Assembly: GCA_013365325.1 (NCBI GenBank)
Contig: JABVXV010000105.1
Coordinates: 1-64,000, forward strand
DNA from: Dipetalonema caudispina
Taxonomy: Eukaryota; Nematoda; Chromadorea; Rhabditida; Onchocercidae
DNA length: 64,000 nucleotides
Reading direction: 5' to 3'
The first letter of the stretch is position 1; the number at the start of each line of letters is the position of its first letter. Under the pieces are notes generated by a model. The model was not told the DNA's origin. It did no database searches and was given only the letters and a program-made list of their open reading frames with translations. Below, one piece after another: positions 24,701 through 37,740 of the stretch. The translations under genes and the position numbers were made by a program.

Positions 24701-26528
24701 AAAAAAAAAGACAAAATCCACCTCTCGCAAGGCATTAGCTCACGTGAAGATCGTAAACTTAAATCCATTTTCTGAAATTCAAATAAATTCACGATATAAT
24801 CATACCCACCGCTAGCGAATTTCGTACCCTGATGATCAAATGCCAATGCCGATACCTGAAAATTTTTCTTCAGTTAAATAACGATATCCATAAAGAACTG
24901 GTACAGACAACCAGAACACAAAACAGATCAAGAAAAAAACTAGCCGGTTTTTTTCCGTGACGCAACTGTGCTTCCGAAGCAGTGGGTATTAAATCGACGA
25001 CAGGAATCTGAAGTAACAAAGATATTTTTTAAACAAAAATATATCAAATACGAGACAAAGTTGGAAAATGGAAGTTTTAGAATAAATAATTAAATTAGCA
25101 GAGAAAACCAGGACATTTTCCTGAATGTTAAATGTAAAAACAAAAATATTTTAAGATATGCGTACTTACTCCATCACCCAAATCATCGAATTCATCATCA
25201 TCATCATCGTCACGATCTTTGGGCTTTTTTGCCTCGAACATTTCTTTATCTGGCACAAAGCCTTCAGGTAAAGGGACAGAAAATTCTCCAAAATCGTCGT
25301 CATTTTCTGAATTTGAACTAGATGGAAAGTGAAAAGTTGTTTAAACTTTAGTTTGATCTAATAATCTAAAACTCGTTGTGCTATGTGATTTGAAAACATA
25401 CTTATGAATACTCTCAAAGCTATAGATTTGCTTTACAAAGCTTCTCTTTTAATTTAAATGGAAAGCACCTTCAACTGATGCTCTAGCCAATTTTATCGAC
25501 AATGAAGAACCGACTGATTCGTCAAAAGCCTGAAAACAATTTTATTAGAAGTCCAAAATTACTACTAATACACCCGAATGATTAAGGGCTCAACTACAGA
25601 TGAATGTTGTCGAATAAAATGAGAAGAAATATAAACAAACAACGTGACACAAACTTTATCACAAAGCATAACCATAATTAAGTTAAGATAATGTTTGATA
25701 ATAAACTGGTTTGAAGATTGATGAAACATGACGCATAACCGCTCAAAAATTGTCACAGAAAAAAAATTTCATCCTAAGAAAATGTTCACTGACGACAGGC
25801 ACAACATTACATCTGCCTCATGCTCATTATCATTATATCACCGCCAAGCAGTTTTATCGGTGTTACTGACGACATATAATAAATCGAAGCCCTTCAGCAA
25901 ATTATAAAAGACAAAAATGAAAAAAATATTTCTTCAAGAGCGAAAATTTCAAACTATCCAAAACGGATTACTTCTAAGGCTAGAATATTTTAGGATGAAA
26001 TGCACGGAATAACCGATCGACTATAGTGACCTATTTGACTATTGTCTCTCATTTTCAAAATACGTTTTCCAACTTATGGTATAGTAAATGTACAAATAAA
26101 TGAATAGGCAGAAAGATAAAAACAAACATGGTGAGATTCTCCGCTGGACTCGATTTGCTCTTGACAGAGACGTCTGTCATCGTCAATCGTTTCTTTGGTA
26201 CTTTCTTTACCAGAGATTTCAGCTGTTCGCGTGAGAGCACTTTGCCTAGCTTCCATGAACATTGTCTCGAAGTTGAACTGCCGAGCTTTTTTCGCAGCAT
26301 TTTTTTGTTGTCGAGTTTCAGTTTCTTCATTGCTTTTCGTAGCTTTATCATCGCCTTCTAAAAAAAAACCCCTGCTTGGACACTCCATATAACAAAGAAA
26401 TAACAAAATACTGAATAGCTATACAGAGCTCTTTCCATCTGCATCAAAAAATCAAAGTAAACTTATAAAAAAGACGTAAAACTACCTTTTTCTTCCTTTT
26501 GCTCATACATTTTCGTGACATCACTCAT
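21781..26528 (-). CDS. gad-1: WD-repeat protein WDR70 / GAD-1 (gastrulation defective)
   Basis: A beta-propeller protein; in C. elegans GAD-1 is needed for gastrulation, and human WDR70 associates with the H2B ubiquitination machinery (established knowledge). Sixteen exons in transcript order: 26486-26528, 26128-26357, 25469-25529, 25170-25306, 24945-25007, 24722-24855, 24479-24597, 24257-24368, 23487-23685, 23308-23401, 23138-23243, 22812-22953, 22528-22708, 22292-22441, 22012-22145, 21781-21921; 681 residues, all phases consistent. Diagnostic parts are N-terminal [14 protein letters not shown], an acidic stretch ([16 protein letters not shown]), propeller segments [37 protein letters not shown] and [12 protein letters not shown], then [33 protein letters not shown] and [17 protein letters not shown]. 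The intron after 24945 appears to begin with GC rather than GT. A likely trans-splice acceptor (ATTTTAG) precedes the ATG by 19 bases. Confidence 0.93.
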
Positions 26529-27060
26529 GAAGATTAAGTAGTCAGCCTCTAAAATAATTTGAATCCGAGATTTAATCAAAGGATACGTACTTTTTTTAAA
26601 ATTCATATATGACAAGGGATCCTATAGATATGAACCATATGAGAAGGCTAATTTTCTCCTCATCAAATGACTATTTTATATTTACCTCAAGCCTAGCAAA
26701 GGATCAAAAGGCTCAACAAAGATGAAGTACCTTGACGGGATTGAAGGAAAAGGTGTTAATACAAGAAACAATGAGAAAAACTTAGATGATTAACACTTTT
26801 GACCAATGAAAAGAGGAAAGAATGAATCTTTACTTTCCTTATAAAAGCAATTACCTAAGTATAACTGAAATGGTGTCTGAGAAGCATAAATTTTGATTGT
26901 AACAATAACTTCAATATTGAAAACACGTTGAAATCTAGAAGTTGTAGGAAAGAGTATATACACAATTTGCGTTTCTAATTAAAAATAACCAACAAAAACA
27001 TCCCAACAAAATGACCAACAGAAATAAATCCTTCCAAACCACAACAAACTACAAAACAAC
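26529..27060. other. WDR70 upstream region
   Basis: AT-rich, no gene seen. Together with 27061-27433 it forms the divergent intergenic region between WDR70 and the plus-strand coiled-coil gene. Confidence 0.45.
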
Positions 27061-27361
27061 TTAGACTTCCGTTCCATCGCAACTTGACCCTGAATCCGAG
27101 TACTGCTCAGTCTGACAAAAAGGGTTGAAAACTTTTGTGGACACCTTGACTGCAAAGTACCTCTCTCCTCTATCCTCTTCTCTCGTGATTTTTTCACTCT
27201 CTACCACTGGAGTGTTATTGTTTCCCCAATCTTCGCTTGCATGTAACATCATAATTCCGTGGATACTCGAGATTGCTGTTCTAACACATTGGTCTATTTG
27301 TTCTCCAATCTGCTTTTTCCCTATCCCGTACCACAGGGTTACGTATTTTCTCTCTTACGTA
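27061..27361 (-). CDS. Unrecognised small ORF, possibly a terminal exon
   Basis: The minus frame is open for about 100 codons, from just after a TAA at 27362 to a TAA ending at 27061. The composition is protein-like and hydrophilic (IGEQIDQCVRTAISSIHGIM, then HASEDWGNNNTPVVESEKI, REEDRGERYFAVKVSTKVF, and a Ser/Asp/Gly-rich end). The first ATG is at 27252, which would give 63 residues. The open upstream 36 codons suggest instead a longer protein whose first exon is missing, or a start at an ATG (27370) joined across a very short 37-base intron. It lies between divergent genes, and its 5' end approaches the start of the plus-strand coiled-coil gene within ~70 bases. I do not recognise the family. 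Confidence 0.42.
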
Positions 27362-27433
27362 ATCTCATAAAACCTGTCGTAAAGTCAGTTTGTAAACAAC
27401 TTGTTATCAAGTAAACATTTTCCAGGTATTCCG

Positions 27434-29614
27434 ATGCCTGCTGAGGAAACTGATTTAGTTACGCATTTGCTAGCGGATAATCGTAAACTTCGACAGCTTT
27501 ATCTGGCTGAACAACAAAAAGCATTGACGGAACGGAAACGACGGATTGCGGCCGAGGCAAGACTTGCTGTCCTTCTTAGCAAAGAAGTTATCGAAAAGAG
27601 GGAGCGAAATTCGTATGTATCACGATCATTTTACATTTAAAATGTAAAAAATAGCTATCGGTCGTTAAGAGCACTTGTTGACCTACGCTTTCATTTGTGC
27701 TAAGTTACCCTATTCGAGCGAATTGAGAAAATTCAGGAAGAATCCAAAACCAAGTAAAATTACGTGAGTGGTGACGCATCATCAGTTATTCAGCGACCGT
27801 TGATTTCGACCTGGTTGGATATATCCAGATATATTTATATTAATGTTTTTGCCTTGTTTCAGCTTACTTTCAAGAGCTCAATTTTTATTATCCAAATAGC
27901 TCTTCTCATTATCAGACCTGTTCATATCAAATGACGCATTATAGTCACATTTAGGTCACTCAGCTTGCGTTTGGGTCATGATTTGTCTGTTGTCGACAGG
28001 ATACATAAAGTATGCATCTCGGATATTCAAAAAAGAAAAAATGGAATAGATTATCCTGCTTCTATAGACATCTAACTACTTTTCTTTCATTGCTTTGAGC
28101 GAGGTATTTGTTGAAGTTTGAAATTATACATTATGTGGATGAATAAATTCCAGGATGCTTATCTAATTATTTTCCAGGGTTCACTGGAAAACGGCAGGAA
28201 TCCTAATTCCATTAATTCTTCGCATGCAGATGATATTGCCTTGTTAGTTATGAACAACATCAGAAAATATCAGAAAAATATTTCTACTTCTGTAAATCTC
28301 ACCGGGTGCACGGCCAGTTCAGTTCGTAATGTGCAAGATCTAAATACTGTTGGAAGTGATAACAAAACCAGTTTACCGCATGTTAGTCCTTTAGGAGCCT
28401 TTTGTTGTAAACAGTTCTGATTTTTCTTATGATTGATTCGGATTTTTATTTTTGTTGATGCATCGATGGTGTTTAAGACCAAAAATTTCAAACTTCACAT
28501 GTAACTTTAGTTGGGCAAAACAAGCACAAAAACTCAAACCTAAACGGGCTAAGCTTAGCATTTCCTAGTCACTTAATTTAAGGGAACTTTTTCACTTTTT
28601 TGCAGCCTGTGTTCTCTGGTCAGCAGTCTGCTGATCTGTTAAACAATAAAACAAATAGTACACAGTTCTCTTACAAATTACCACAAAACAATTTCGAGAA
28701 CCGAGGATCGACAAAACTCAGTAAATTCTGGTTATTTATTGACAGAAATGGAGAGACAAAGTCATCGGTGCCTCCACCACTTAATGTAGGTGATTTTTTT
28801 TAATTTCGAGATCGAAACTCATCCTCATCCTACCTTTCAAATGTTGATCTTTATGGACTCATCTTACCTTTTAAATGTTGATCTTTATGGAAAAAGTTAT
28901 ACTTGTCGTGCAAAGTGAGATCCAGGTTTTAATGGATTTGACAGTAAATTTTTTATGGATTGGAACGGAAGAGTTTTCCTATTACTTTTTTTTACTATTT
29001 TTATTGCATACAGTTGTGCAGTTTTAAATAAAAATTATCTTAATCATATATTTCCAGCAGACACAACAAAAACGGAAGGAAGCATTCATAAGACGAAGTA
29101 CCGAGCGTCAAATTCTCATTCAAGAAGCGTCAGTGTGCCGCAAAGAACTTGCAGCTGCAAAACGTAAAGTTGCAAAACAATTACTTGCTGGACATACAGT
29201 AAATCGAAATGCTGTCAAAGTGCTTGGTTTAATGGATCGGGAAATTTGCGCATTCCCACCTCGGACAATGGAGCACGAAACCATCAGGTGAAGATAATGT
29301 TATTTTTTTAAAAAACAAAATGTGTAGTCTGCTACTGCATAACAACTTCTTGAAATGTCTTGCAGACGTGTTTCTAAAACGAGAGAATTCCAAGAGAAAA
29401 AAAAGCGACGACGCGAAGAATATGATGCGCATATCAATCGTCTGCTAGCATATTGCTACAGTCAGGTAATCATATGTGTAAGCTTTTCTTCCAGTAGTTC
29501 TTTCTAAGCTGGAATACTTTATGGTTTTCCCAATTGAAAAACATTGTATTTCTCATCAGACGATTTTTTTTTTTTTTTTTTCAGGTGCCTTATAGGCTTC
29601 ACCGAAAGTATTAA
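27434..29614 (+). CDS. Basic coiled-coil protein, unrecognised
   Basis: Six phase-consistent exons, 27434-27616, 28178-28381, 28606-28785, 29058-29287, 29366-29465 and 29585-29614, give 308 residues ending VPYRLHRKY. The N-terminal ~60 residues are a predicted coiled coil rich in Leu/Ala/Arg/Glu (DLVTHLLADNRKLRQLYLAE). The middle ~130 residues are Ser/Asn/Thr-rich and probably disordered. The C-terminal ~120 residues are again helical and very basic (QQKRKEAFIRRS, RKELAAAKRKVAKQLLAGHT, REFQEKKKRRREEYDAHINR). The start follows an ATTTTCCAG acceptor by 8 bases, typical of spliced-leader addition. The end of exon 1 is uncertain: I chose donor TAT/GTATCA because it keeps frame with exon 2, whereas the stronger-looking GTATGT four bases earlier would need another exon. 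Function unknown; a cytoskeletal or centrosomal role is only a guess. Confidence 0.7.
28825..28891. repeat. Tandem duplication of ~34 bases in an intron
   Basis: Two adjacent copies of a unit containing AAATGTTGATCTTTATGG, with two or three differences, in the intron after exon 3 of the coiled-coil gene. Confidence 0.6.
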
Positions 29615-29751
29615 TATCGGAAATTCATGAAGGCAAAATTGTTCCACTGTAACGATTTTCCTTTATTTTCATACTTCTATATTGTAGTCAGCTTTTGACG
29701 AATTCCTCCTACTGTTTTCTAATTACTCTCTGGATCATTAAGTGGGGCTCG

Positions 29752-29757
29752 AATAAA
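29752..29757 (+). terminator. Polyadenylation signal of the coiled-coil gene
   Basis: AATAAA about 138 bases past the stop codon at 29612-29614. Confidence 0.4.
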
Positions 29758-32700
29758 AGTCCGTAATTTTTTCTTTCAATTTGCTGAAGACTTTTGCGTA
29801 TTGAAGTTGAATGCCTTGTCAATAACAGTCATATTCCAGAATTTTTTATAAATTGCTATATAAACCTCTACATATGATCTCATTGATTTTGTATATTCTG
29901 ATCTAATTAATTTTGAATGCTGTTATGTATGTGTGAAAAACAAACTTTTTGTGTTGCATAAATTTGGATCTCTGAGCAGAATTACCCTATAAAATTTATT
30001 AAGAGGCACTTTTAAATAACTATTTAAAACTGGGAATGATGAATCACAGGAAGAATGATTAACGCTGTCTACCTTACATCATTTCTCAAAGAAGGTTATT
30101 TTTCTGAATACATTTAACTATGGTAGTGAAAATTAAGCCTTAATATTTATTCTATACGGAAAATTGGAATCCAAACGTTAGAGTAAGAACAATAAAAGTA
30201 TACCAGTTTCGCTTATTCAACTAATTCGTCGATTTCGCCCATACCAGTTTTCAAATAAATGCTTTTCTATCCGTATTACTTTAGTTTAAAAGTCATTAAT
30301 GAAATATTTACGGTTAGAAATAAATTACCGACTGCTGAGATTTAAATTGCTGCACTGTATATCAGCACTTAATGCCCTGGCGGGTTGTATATTTTAGCAT
30401 GTGTAATCTTGAATATGGAAGAAAGATTGGTTAAGCTTATCAAACGACTTCTCAAAATAGGTACGAAGCTCTGTGTAGCTTATCAGTCGACCTCATTTAT
30501 TGTAGGCTAAACCGAAATAAATGGCCTAAATGAAGTTACAAGAACTCAAACTTGTCCATCTTTATCTTTAACAGACATACAAAAGCAAGATCTTTATATA
30601 TAAAAACAGGAAATTCAAGGGAACAAACAAAAGTTTCGGTGTACTTCTATTCATATTTTGAGTCTCGGCGCAACACGTTCGGTTCGGTAATTCCTGAGGG
30701 GCTTCTGAAATTGTCTCAACCACTTTTTTGGTTGTACTTTAATTGTGACTATCCCACTTTTTTACCACATTCAAATAATATGATCATTTTTCTATGCATA
30801 TGACTATTTCCAGTCAACTTTGCATCAATTTAAACTTCTCATGCCAGCTTCTGGAAAAGAGAAGACATTGAAAACAGAATATAGCGAAGTATTTGCCTGT
30901 TTTGTATGCTTCCCAACTTTTGTTATTTGTGAAAATCATTACACATCCAATTAAATAAACTGATCAGCAATTTCCCTTCCTCTTCACGGTAATTGTTTTA
31001 TGAGAAGTGTTGATCATCACTTTTAGAAATGCCATGTGATTCAATCATCCATTTTTGTCAAGTGTGGATGGTAAAAGCGCCGAGTTTGTCATTCAACTAC
31101 TTTCCAAAAAACAACCATCAAATCAGCTCCTCCGGGCTATCGAAGGTTTAAAAAGTTTAATCTTCGTTTTCTGCAAACTACGACACTTTGTTAGTTTGCT
31201 GGAATACATCTAATGGAACTTCCCAACCTCCTAACCTTTATCGTTTCCATACTATGATATAGTCATCAGATTAGATCTTCGAGAATGATCACGATCAGGA
31301 TGAGTATCGCAACTTAGTAGAAGCAGCATTCTTGCTTGAGACATTTCTGCTTGTTCCCGATATTAACGTCATAGCTCTTTTGTTGCAAATGGTTCCCATA
31401 CAGCTAAAAGTATGTTTTGTCAATATAAATATAAGTTTCTGGAAAAATTTATCCCGTAATATCAAATTAATAGAAGACAAATAGTTGGAATTTAAGTGGA
31501 GTAACTAAATTTCACCACAACTAACCCAATGCAAAAAGAAAATTTCACCTTGGAATTGCTTGCATCATTACTGTGCCTCCCATTGATAACTAACTAACTA
31601 CTTATGCACTGACTGCTTCACTATAATGATGGCGAAAAAATTGGAAAAAAAAAATTCAATTTTTATTAGGTTTTTGAAAGAATTTAAGCCCATACACATT
31701 TTGTTATCTTCCACTCTTCACCAATCCATTTCATTAATCTGAACGTTATTTACAAAGCATTCCTGAATTATTCAAGCTTTTTGACCTTTTTCTAGATTTT
31801 TTTATTACCATCTGTCTGAATTTGCAGTATACAGCAATAATGCTTCAGGTGGTACGCTTTTGAATCTCTCACATTGTTATTGTGATATGATTCAAGAACA
31901 AAAGCAAGCATCTGCCTGATTTTAATTTCATCTAACATACGAACTCCGTGTGTGTTTCATTTATTCATCCATCCAACTTCATCAATATCCCACCGTATCT
32001 CACTCATCCTTTCTCTATTACCGCGCAAAAATCTGTTTTCGTATGTTTAATTTATTATTAATTCTTATAAAACTGTTTACTATCTCACAAAAACATTAGA
32101 AATACCTTCCTAATATTTCATTTCAACCATAGAACAGATCGCATCTCTTCTCAGTCTAATATTTAGTTTTGTTATTGATGAATAATGCACAGAAACTAAA
32201 AAATGCAATCAACACAGACCATTCAATACATTTGATATTACACATTTCAAGTACAGATCAGAAAGTGGATAATCAGCGATAGACAGTGGTGACCAGTGGT
32301 CATTTATGCCTAACTAATTAACAATTAGGAACTATTTTAAATTCTTTTCCAAACGCAAAATTCAGTTAGAGCAATACCTTTCCTAATTTACCACTGCATG
32401 ATAGATTTATATTGCTTCAATAATCATTTGCTTGTACAATAAAACTTTATGCATAAATGAAATCTCTACCATTAATCATTTACTGAGACAAGAAGTATAT
32501 GATAGTCTAATAACTTTTATAATAATTTGTATTGAGCAGTAGCAATTCATATAAAACAATAAATGATATTGCTTCAACTGCTCTAAGCTCAAGTTGCAAC
32601 ATTGCTGTGAAAAAGTATCGGCGGATGATGAATTCTTCTGTTCCTAAGAATAAAATAGATAGAAAGATGGATGGATTCATGACAACAATGGATGATTCGA

Positions 32701-33985
32701 GAATAAAACGTTATTTAGTCTCGTCAAGACCATTTGTTCTTTTTATATTTAGTGTATGCATGCATAAGTCTAAAATGAAAATGACTAAATTGTGTTAGAC
32801 ATGGGAAATGGGAAAAAGGATGACCATTTCGATGATCTCCTCAGAATTCTCATCAAACATTCTGAAGTTGTGAGTGTGACACAGAACAGCTTACACTCCC
32901 AAAAAATACTGAACGAAATTTAGATTTCCTCAAAATGCTGCTGTTTGACAATGAAGTTGATGGTAGAGGATGAGGAGAAGCGGGGATGAAAGTAGAATAG
33001 AAGTTCATACTCTATCCCGGTAAAGTTACTAAGAGTCGGGAGAGTGAGGATGATTGCGAGTGGAAATCGAGCCTCGTGGCTTAAATCCGGCAGCAGTGGA
33101 ACTAGTGCAGATCTGCATATAGTCTGGTTATCCTGGATGACATAGATGGCTTCATGGTTGAATGGATTGAGGATGATAGTCCGTCAGAGGATGCTTAACT
33201 TAGGCATCAAGAAAAAGGAGGATGTAACCGCAAGAGAGGCTAGTCAATGAAGCCATTGGATGGAGGCATCAATAGATGACTACTAAATAGGTCTAACCTC
33301 TCTCCCCCACCTTTTGGCCTCTTTCAATCCTAATGCCAGCCCAGTTATTTTGCCTACCATTTCTTTTAGCTCTTCTTTCTTCCACTGCAAACTTACACAC
33401 ATACACACTTTTCAGAAAACATTTCGACGCTTGCTAGCTTCAACAAATAATCTTATTCCTCTACTAGCCAGCATGTCCTGAACTACATCTCCGGATATTT
33501 CTTGCAAGCCTTCAGCAATTCTCCCTCTTTTTCATCAGCGCCCAGCGCAAGCAGTCCATTTTACTTTTCTTTAAAATCCCACCCGCTTTCCTATAAGCTT
33601 CTTATGAGAAAGTATACAGTGATCGATCGACTTATATAACAGCTTTTTTGTCCACTTTCATCGAGAGTAAAACCATCAGAAACAAACTCATTGTGACTAT
33701 CATTGCTACGACAACATTAATTGCAGTTTATATTCTTTGAAAAAGTGATGTTAAAAAGTATTGATCTACTAAATATGCATCCACCCGAACTTTATACCTA
33801 TTTTAAATGCATGTTTTTTGAACGGTTGTGCGCTTTCTGATAGGTTATTACTTCTTGTCATCAATTTTCTCTTACATTCGTAACTTCTTTTATTTACATT
33901 ATTTTTCTCTTTCACATATACAGTAGAAAAATCCTTAAACAGAAAGATTTAAAAGAATGACTGTTATCGAAAGGATGTTTTTCAA

Positions 33986-34035
33986 ACAAATTTGGATGCT
34001 GAGAATTAGAACAAATTTGGATGCTGAGAATTAGC
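33986..34035. repeat. 25-base perfect tandem duplication
   Basis: ACAAATTTGGATGCTGAGAA plus the following five bases, repeated directly once. Confidence 0.75.
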
Positions 34036-37000
34036 ACTCCATTCATTGCTAACAAATGTCCAATGGATAAGCCAAATATGTTTGTCTATACTCATCCATT
34101 TGTAATATAAGCATTCAATGAGGAAAGATAAGACAGCAATGTATTTGTAAGTTTATGAAAAAGTCATTTTCAAAATTTAGTTTTCAGAAAAAAGAAACTT
34201 TACAAGTGTCTATTTCGTATTGTCTTCGCCTTCTTCCTAAACAGATTCATTTGTCATTTTTCATCCATTCAAAACATATGTTCGTCCATTCTCATCTAAA
34301 CTATTGGTATTGGTCTTTTATTGGTAAGGGAGGAGAAGAGGAAGTGACACAGCTTAGAGCTTATCTCAAAGATGACAACAAGCAATCTTTTGCATCGACC
34401 ACTTTTAATCAATCTGTTGTACATGATGAATCACTTCCCTTCTTGGGTAATTAACTCCCGACTAGCTACCCGTCTTACCTTTGCAAAACTTATTCCTCCT
34501 TGTTTCATTGTGAGAAGTCTAGGAATCCAAGAAATGAAACTGACTGCAACTTAAGTATCCGATACTCATCTACTGATAACAAATGCTATTATTACGTTTT
34601 ATTAGTTATGAGGGAAGTCATGGCAATTTGTAGATGAATTTTAATTTCAGATTCCATTCAACTCATTTTTTATCAATGAAGTGTGCTGCTGTATGAGAAG
34701 GAAATTTAATTTGTGGACTTCGCCCTTGGGCATTTCATAATTATTCGCAAAAAGTTGTAATTACTGTATTCATTATCATCGAATTCAAAGGAGTGCATTT
34801 TAAATTATCGCCAACACTCATCAGCCTGTAAAGTAGTAAAATTCGCACAGAAGTGCTCTAAAAATTAAAAAAAAAGCACTTTTCATCTAATAAATTTCCC
34901 GATATATTGAAATTTATTCCCTGTTGACCTATTTAGAAGGTCAAGTTTCTTTGATTATTATTAAAGGGACAAAATATCTCCTGCAATTCTCAGAGGATGA
35001 TACTTTTTTGCAGCATCATTATGATAAGTAACAGAAATCATTTGTAATCATCTAAAATCAAATAATTCATAATTTGTCAGATAATTAAAAATTAATTGCA
35101 AAGTCCATTTTCATTAATCACCTTCAGAATCTTTTTCCTGAACAATTACGATCTCATTAATCAGAGGAAATAATAATGACAATAATAATATTAAATAATA
35201 AAATCTCAGACATTCTTCATTTCATTTTCATTTATCTTTTCCTTGAAGCCTATGTTCTAAGACTTTCAAGAAATCAAAAAAGTCGTTGATATTTGTTGGT
35301 TTGTTAGGACCAACCATAGTTCAACAATCTAATGAAGTAAAAAAGAAAGGTTTGTGCTTTCTTTCAATGCGTCGTCATATCTTCCGTCACTATGAATTCA
35401 CTACATTCAATAAACAATTGGTTATGGAAGCTTTGCACTTTTCGATAGAGTATCATATCTTTTTCAAGTTTGTTTACGACTAAAAAATGAAACATTAGAT
35501 GAGAAAGAGATGGTACAGGGCGAAGATGCAAGTCCAGTGTTGACCAGTTGATCACGTATCATTTGTTATCTTAATTTGCGCTTTTATTTATCCAACCAAC
35601 TGCAAAGTCCATTTGACTTAGCCGAATATAAGCTGCTTCATCATAAATGATATCATATTTTGGTGTAATTAACACTTATTTCTTTTCCGAAGTTTGAATA
35701 ACATAGTTTCGAGTGACTATCAATTCTGTGGAGTAAAAAGAAACCATAATCTGCAAGAAGGCCGAACTTGCCTGCATTGCAACTCCTAACGACTTAACTA
35801 CTTTCCTGTTTACCTTTTCTTTCGGACTTGATAAAATCTTTGTTAATGAATGTACTGCCATTTTATAATTGCAACTTGATAGTTAGGTTGACATTAGTCT
35901 GTCGCTTTTAAGCAGAACCTTCCAGGTCTTTTAATTTTCGATTTTAATTGCCTTTTACTTCCACTTCCATATGGCTAATTTCTTAACGATTACTTTATTT
36001 ACTAGGACATACACCACATGCGGATAATTTATATTTTGCTGAGTGCTGAAGGAGTAGGTGGATGAGTCATCGTAATTTCATTCCTTGACCAGAGAAAAGT
36101 CGTCATTATATCAAATTGAATTAATTTGAACTGCACCATAAATGGAATCATTTCGTATTTTTATGTTATGCAAAACAAAATGGATGTATGGTAGTGAAAC
36201 CCGAAGATAGCTTGAACCAGAATAGGCCGATTATATCAGACTGGGCCAGTTCAGGATAGAACAGCAAACCTATGATTTATTTGGCTGGATAAAAGTTTGT
36301 GAATACCCCGGGGATCCTTTGTCCACAAAATGCGTCCCGTTTATCCCCTTTTTCCTCAATCCATTTTACCAACGCAGATTGCTTCTTCCGCTTACACAGT
36401 TCCAATTTTGAAGGCTCCAAAGGCTATGCCAATATTGCTATATGGAGGAAGAACTTAGGGCTTCAAAAGTCTTTCCAAACTAAACTGGACAAGCTGAACC
36501 TAAACTGGCTGCCAAAAAATTGCTTTTTTCAGGAGCAAAATACCTCAGCGTTTTTTCTCAACTACTTGTATAGATGTTTGTGAACAAATTCTTTTTCCCA
36601 TAATCTTAACGGTTCTATATTCTTTTTCCTTTTTATACTTTTCACGGCTACTCATTAAGTGTTCTTAATTCAACCTCGTGGAGAAGTCAGTTTCAAAAGT
36701 TCTTATTAAGTTATAAGTAGATGACGTCTTATTTTAGACTCATTACTGCCAAGAATCAAGCCAAAGATATCTATGACTGATTAGAGTTAGATATGATATT
36801 TCAGGAAGAGGAGTACTAATAGGTTGAAGACGAATACTATTGATTCCATAAAGTATAGCAGTGATTTCTGGCGATATGTTGAAATTATTTAATTGCTTTT
36901 CAGTTTCAATAAATCAAGTTAATCTTAGTTAATCCTTTCAATAAACATAAGTGTTTTTGAAAAAATAAGCTAAAACAAGGAAGATGTATAAATTGAATCT

Positions 37001-37682
37001 CATTGAATGCTATTCATCGTTTGAAATATTAACTTAACACTTGTTCGCATCTCGAGAATTAGCCTTAACAATTATCTACTCCTCACACATATAGGTAGAG
37101 ATTGAATATTCAGGATAACGAGTCCCATTTTCCTGCATATTTCTTCCCCGGAATCTGTCGAATCAGGCTAGCTTTTCAGGTTTTCTTAGATTTATTTTGC
37201 TTGTTGAGGATTGCATCGTTACATTATTCGTTTTGGAACATTGCACTGCATATTATCATAATGTAAAATCCCTTGGGATGAAGAAAAGAAGAGGAAAGGA
37301 AAAGACGTCATCAAATGTGTTCACTTTATTGATGATCCCAAATTTCAGAACTATTCCAGAAACTAAAAAGAGAAATGTTTTGCGTGATCGGAATTAAAAG
37401 AACGTTTCATTGTGTGACCGATCCATTTGGCTAATACATCACATCGCAAGCAGGCGTGAGAGAAGGCACATAAATCTAAGGGATAAGCTGAACTGTTAGT
37501 TTGCCTGAAGTGCTAGTGACAATCGTGCAAGAAGAATAAACTGCGATCTCGAGAAGTTATCCCCTCCCTTTCTAGTCCAGGAACGGATTGCTTCCCTCCA
37601 CTTCCCCCTTCCTATACTTCATTCTTCTTCCACATTCTTCCTCCTTATTGCATAACTACACGGCACACTTACACATACACAT

Positions 37683-37740
37683 AGGCACACACACACACAC
37701 ACACATACACACACACATACACACACACATACACACACAC
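37683..37740. repeat. (CA)n microsatellite followed by (GA)n
   Basis: Mostly CA dinucleotides interrupted by ATACAC units, then a short GA-rich run at 37741-37753. Confidence 0.9.

Noticed and set aside
34155..34554. Two overlapping plus-strand ORFs of 99 and 60 codons
   Set aside because: Different frames over the same DNA with no splice or family support.
36299..36583. 94-codon plus-strand ORF
   Set aside because: No recognisable motif, no start context and no neighbouring exons; could be chance or repeat-derived.
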